Assembly: GCA_963787195.1 (NCBI GenBank)
Contig: CAWBCI010000038.1
Coordinates: forward strand, 1 to 6,259
Length of the DNA stretch: 6,259 bases
Reading direction: 5' to 3'
Origin: CAWBCI01 sp963787195
Lineage (GTDB): Bacteria; Bacteroidota; Bacteroidia; Bacteroidales; JAGOPY01
Part shown: positions 4,897 through 6,259 of the stretch, piece after piece
Position numbering within the stretch: the stretch's first letter is position 1
Layout of the letters: the number at the start of each line of letters is the position of its first letter
Made by a program: the position numbers and the translations under genes
Notes under the pieces: model-generated
Databases searched by the model: none
What the model was told of the DNA's origin: nothing
What the model saw: the letters and a program-made list of their open reading frames with translations, nothing else

Positions 4897-6259
4897 ATGA
4901 ATGAGAAGATATGGCATAAGGATTTTATCCTGCTGATATTGTCGAACTTCCTGATGTATATTACCTATTATGCCATCCTCTCAGCTTTGCCGCTTTACCT
5001 GGTCAGCGACCTGCATGCTTCCAAAGCACAGGTGGGTCTGGTTGTCGGAATCTACACCATAGCCTCTGTGCTGGTGCGGCCCTTTTCGGGTTTTGCACTC
5101 GACAGGTTCGGGCGCCGCACAATTTTCTTATCCGCTTTGGTCCTCTATGCCCTCCTATTTGGGGGATATTTAGTGGCCATAAGCATCGCTTCCATAATCA
5201 TACTTCGCTTCGCGCAGGGCCTGACCTGGGGATTCACAACCGTTTCAGGATCAACCATTGCAGTGGATATTATCCCGCTGACAAAGAGGGGACAAGGAAT
5301 AGGATATTTCGCACTCTCCACCACTCTCGGGATGTCGGTTGGCCCCATTATCGGGATCTTTGTTGCCAACCACCTGGGTTTCACAGCCATGTTTGTTTCG
5401 GGAAGTTTTATCAGCCTGGCCAGCCTGGGCTGTGCCTATGCGTTTAAAGAGCAGTTATATGGATTCATTATTCTGGGTGAGAAACGGTCAGGTGATCTGT
5501 TTACACAAGACGATATGGATCTTCTTGAAACACTTTCCAGTCAGAGCGCGCTTGCCTTTGAAAATGCGCGTTCCTATAAAATTATCGAAGTTCTGAATAA
5601 GGACCTTGAAAAAAAAGTTGAAGAAAGAACCCGGGCTCTAAAAGAAGCCCTGTCTGAAAAGGAGCGGACCCAAGAGCAGCTCATCCGTTCGGAAAGCCTG
5701 GCTGCCATCGGCCAGTTGGTTGCCGGCGTTGCTCATGAGCTGAACAATCCGTTGACAACGGTGACCAGCCTGGTCCAGGCCACCATCGAAGACATCGAGC
5801 AGCCGGATTCAGAAAATTCCTTGGACGCAGACATGATCGATGATCTTAAATTTGCAGACAAGGAACTTGACAGGGCAAGGTCGATCGTTTCAAGTCTTTT
5901 AGGGCTTTCCAGGCAAACCCAAACCTACTCGGAAGCGGTGGACATCAATTCGGTGGTCAAAGATGCATTAAGAATTCTGTACAATCAATACAAACATTGC
6001 GACTTGAACATCGATGAAACCTATGCCCGGGACTTGCCCGATATCAGGGGTAATTTTGCAAATTTAGGGCAGGTGGCCCTGAATATCATTCAAAATGCCA
6101 TTCAGGCGGTTGTGGACACGAACGGAACCATCTTTCTTTCGACTCATTATGATGTAAATACAAGGCAGGTGGTATTTTTGTGCAAAGATACCGGGGCCGG
6201 TATTCCGGAGGAGAGTCCGGGAGGATATTTTCAAACCCTTTTTTACCACCAAAGCGGTG
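4897..6259 (+). CDS. MFS transporter N-terminal half joined to a GAF-tail sensor histidine kinase; frameshifted and open at the window edge
   Basis: One frame stays open from ATG 4897 to the window end (454 codons). Residues 1-183 are the first half of a major facilitator: six membrane helices (about 10-35, 45-66, 75-94, 97-124, 134-158, 160-182) with motif A-like GFALDRFGRR (65-74) after helix 2. From about residue 187 the protein becomes the last 40 or so residues of a GAF domain (YGFIILGEKRSGDLFTQDD), a short coiled coil (229-262), and a HisKA/HATPase kinase: phospho-acceptor His280 in AHELNNPLT, N-box NIIQNAIQAV (396-405) and G1 box DTGAGIPEE. The MFS lacks helices 7-12 and the GAF lacks its front, so neither half is complete. 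A frameshift at about 6211-6214 moves the F-box into the next frame. Each half is well recognised; whether they form one real protein is doubtful. A chimeric contig or a deletion fusion is the likely explanation. Confidence 0.75.
   Translation, partial: MNEKIWHKDFILLILSNFLMYITYYAILSALPLYLVSDLHASKAQVGLVVGIYTIASVLVRPFSGFALDRFGRRTIFLSALVLYALLFGGYLVAISIASIIILRFAQGLTWGFTTVSGSTIAVDIIPLTKRGQGIGYFALSTTLGMSVGPIIGIFVANHLGFTAMFVSGSFISLASLGCAYAFKEQLYGFIILGEKRSGDLFTQDDMDLLETLSSQSALAFENARSYKIIEVLNKDLEKKVEERTRALKEALSEKERTQEQLIRSESLAAIGQLVAGVAHELNNPLTTVTSLVQATIEDIEQPDSENSLDADMIDDLKFADKELDRARSIVSSLLGLSRQTQTYSEAVDINSVVKDALRILYNQYKHCDLNIDETYARDLPDIRGNFANLGQVALNIIQNAIQAVVDTNGTIFLSTHYDVNTRQVVFLCKDTGAGIPEESPGGYFQTLFYHQSG
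5449..5460 (+). other. Junction between MFS-like and histidine-kinase-like coding sequence
   Basis: The transporter signal ends with CAYAFKE just after helix 6, and the GAF tail begins at LYGFIILGEK. At most a few codons separate the two, with no linker, and the join falls inside both domains. No duplicated sequence or mobile-element end is visible at the join. Confidence 0.6.
6208..6218 (+). other. One-base frameshift within the kinase ATPase domain
   Basis: After GIPEE the open frame reads SPGGYFQTLFYHQSG, unlike any HATPase. Skipping one base at about 6211-6214 restores VREDIFKPFFTTKAV, the standard F-box of histidine kinases, through to the window end. The GAGGAGAG repeat there is a likely place for an insertion, either a true mutation or a low-coverage sequencing error near a contig edge. 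Confidence 0.8.

Noticed and set aside
5145..5596. Minus- and plus-strand frames of 81 and 85 codons within the MFS/kinase region
   Set aside because: Both are out-of-frame shadows of clearly recognisable MFS and kinase coding sequence.
6064..6252. 62-codon minus-strand frame near the right edge
   Set aside because: It is antisense to the kinase N-box and G1 box, which are unmistakable on the plus strand.

Overview
This window looks like chromosomal DNA from an environmental member of the Bacteroidota. The reasons are the spacers with TAnnTTTG-type -7 boxes, weak or absent Shine-Dalgarno sequences for most genes, AT-rich leaders, and an amidase and an MFS half typical of that phylum. This is an inference from style, not a database match. 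The far right end may not belong to the same genome.

Left part, 3630 down to 1, minus strand: a tightly packed run of five genes that reads as one operon. In transcription order they are: a cytoplasmic-type TIGR02594/NlpC-P60-like peptidoglycan amidase with a C-terminal peptidoglycan-binding domain (222 aa); a 130-aa protein; a 543-aa protein with degenerate peptidoglycan-binding-like repeats, a very basic Phe-rich helical stretch and a hydrophobic C-terminus; a 109-aa protein; and a protein of more than 193 aa that runs off the window. Spacings are 11 nt, a 1-nt TAATG overlap, 10 nt and 5 nt. The 130-aa, 109-aa and >193-aa products share the same module (an N-terminal 'DLTxLEIxT'-like strand and a later 'GDxxTRI'-like strand, with a conserved C-terminal helix in the two complete ones). 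They therefore look like three paralogues, one carrying a large insertion. I do not recognise this family. The cassette combines a wall-cutting enzyme, a wall-binding and membrane-active large protein, and three small related proteins. It is the best candidate here for an undescribed system, perhaps for lysis, antagonism or wall remodelling.

Middle, about 3631 to 4104: an AT-rich divergent intergenic region. It holds a plausible minus-strand promoter overlapped by an inverted repeat, a weak plus-strand promoter, and a 20-codon signal-peptide-like open frame that may be a gene remnant. It is followed on the plus strand by a 182-aa M91 (NleD-like) zinc metallopeptidase with HELVH, behind a good ribosome binding site.

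Right part, 4654 to 6259: a 243-nt spacer with small repeats, then a plus-strand frame open to the window edge. It encodes the first six transmembrane helices of an MFS transporter, then switches abruptly at about 5452-5460 to the tail of a GAF domain followed by a HisKA/HATPase histidine kinase. A one-base frameshift near 6211-6214 breaks the kinase just before the window ends. The abrupt, mid-domain junction suggests a chimeric assembly or a deletion fusion rather than a functional protein.
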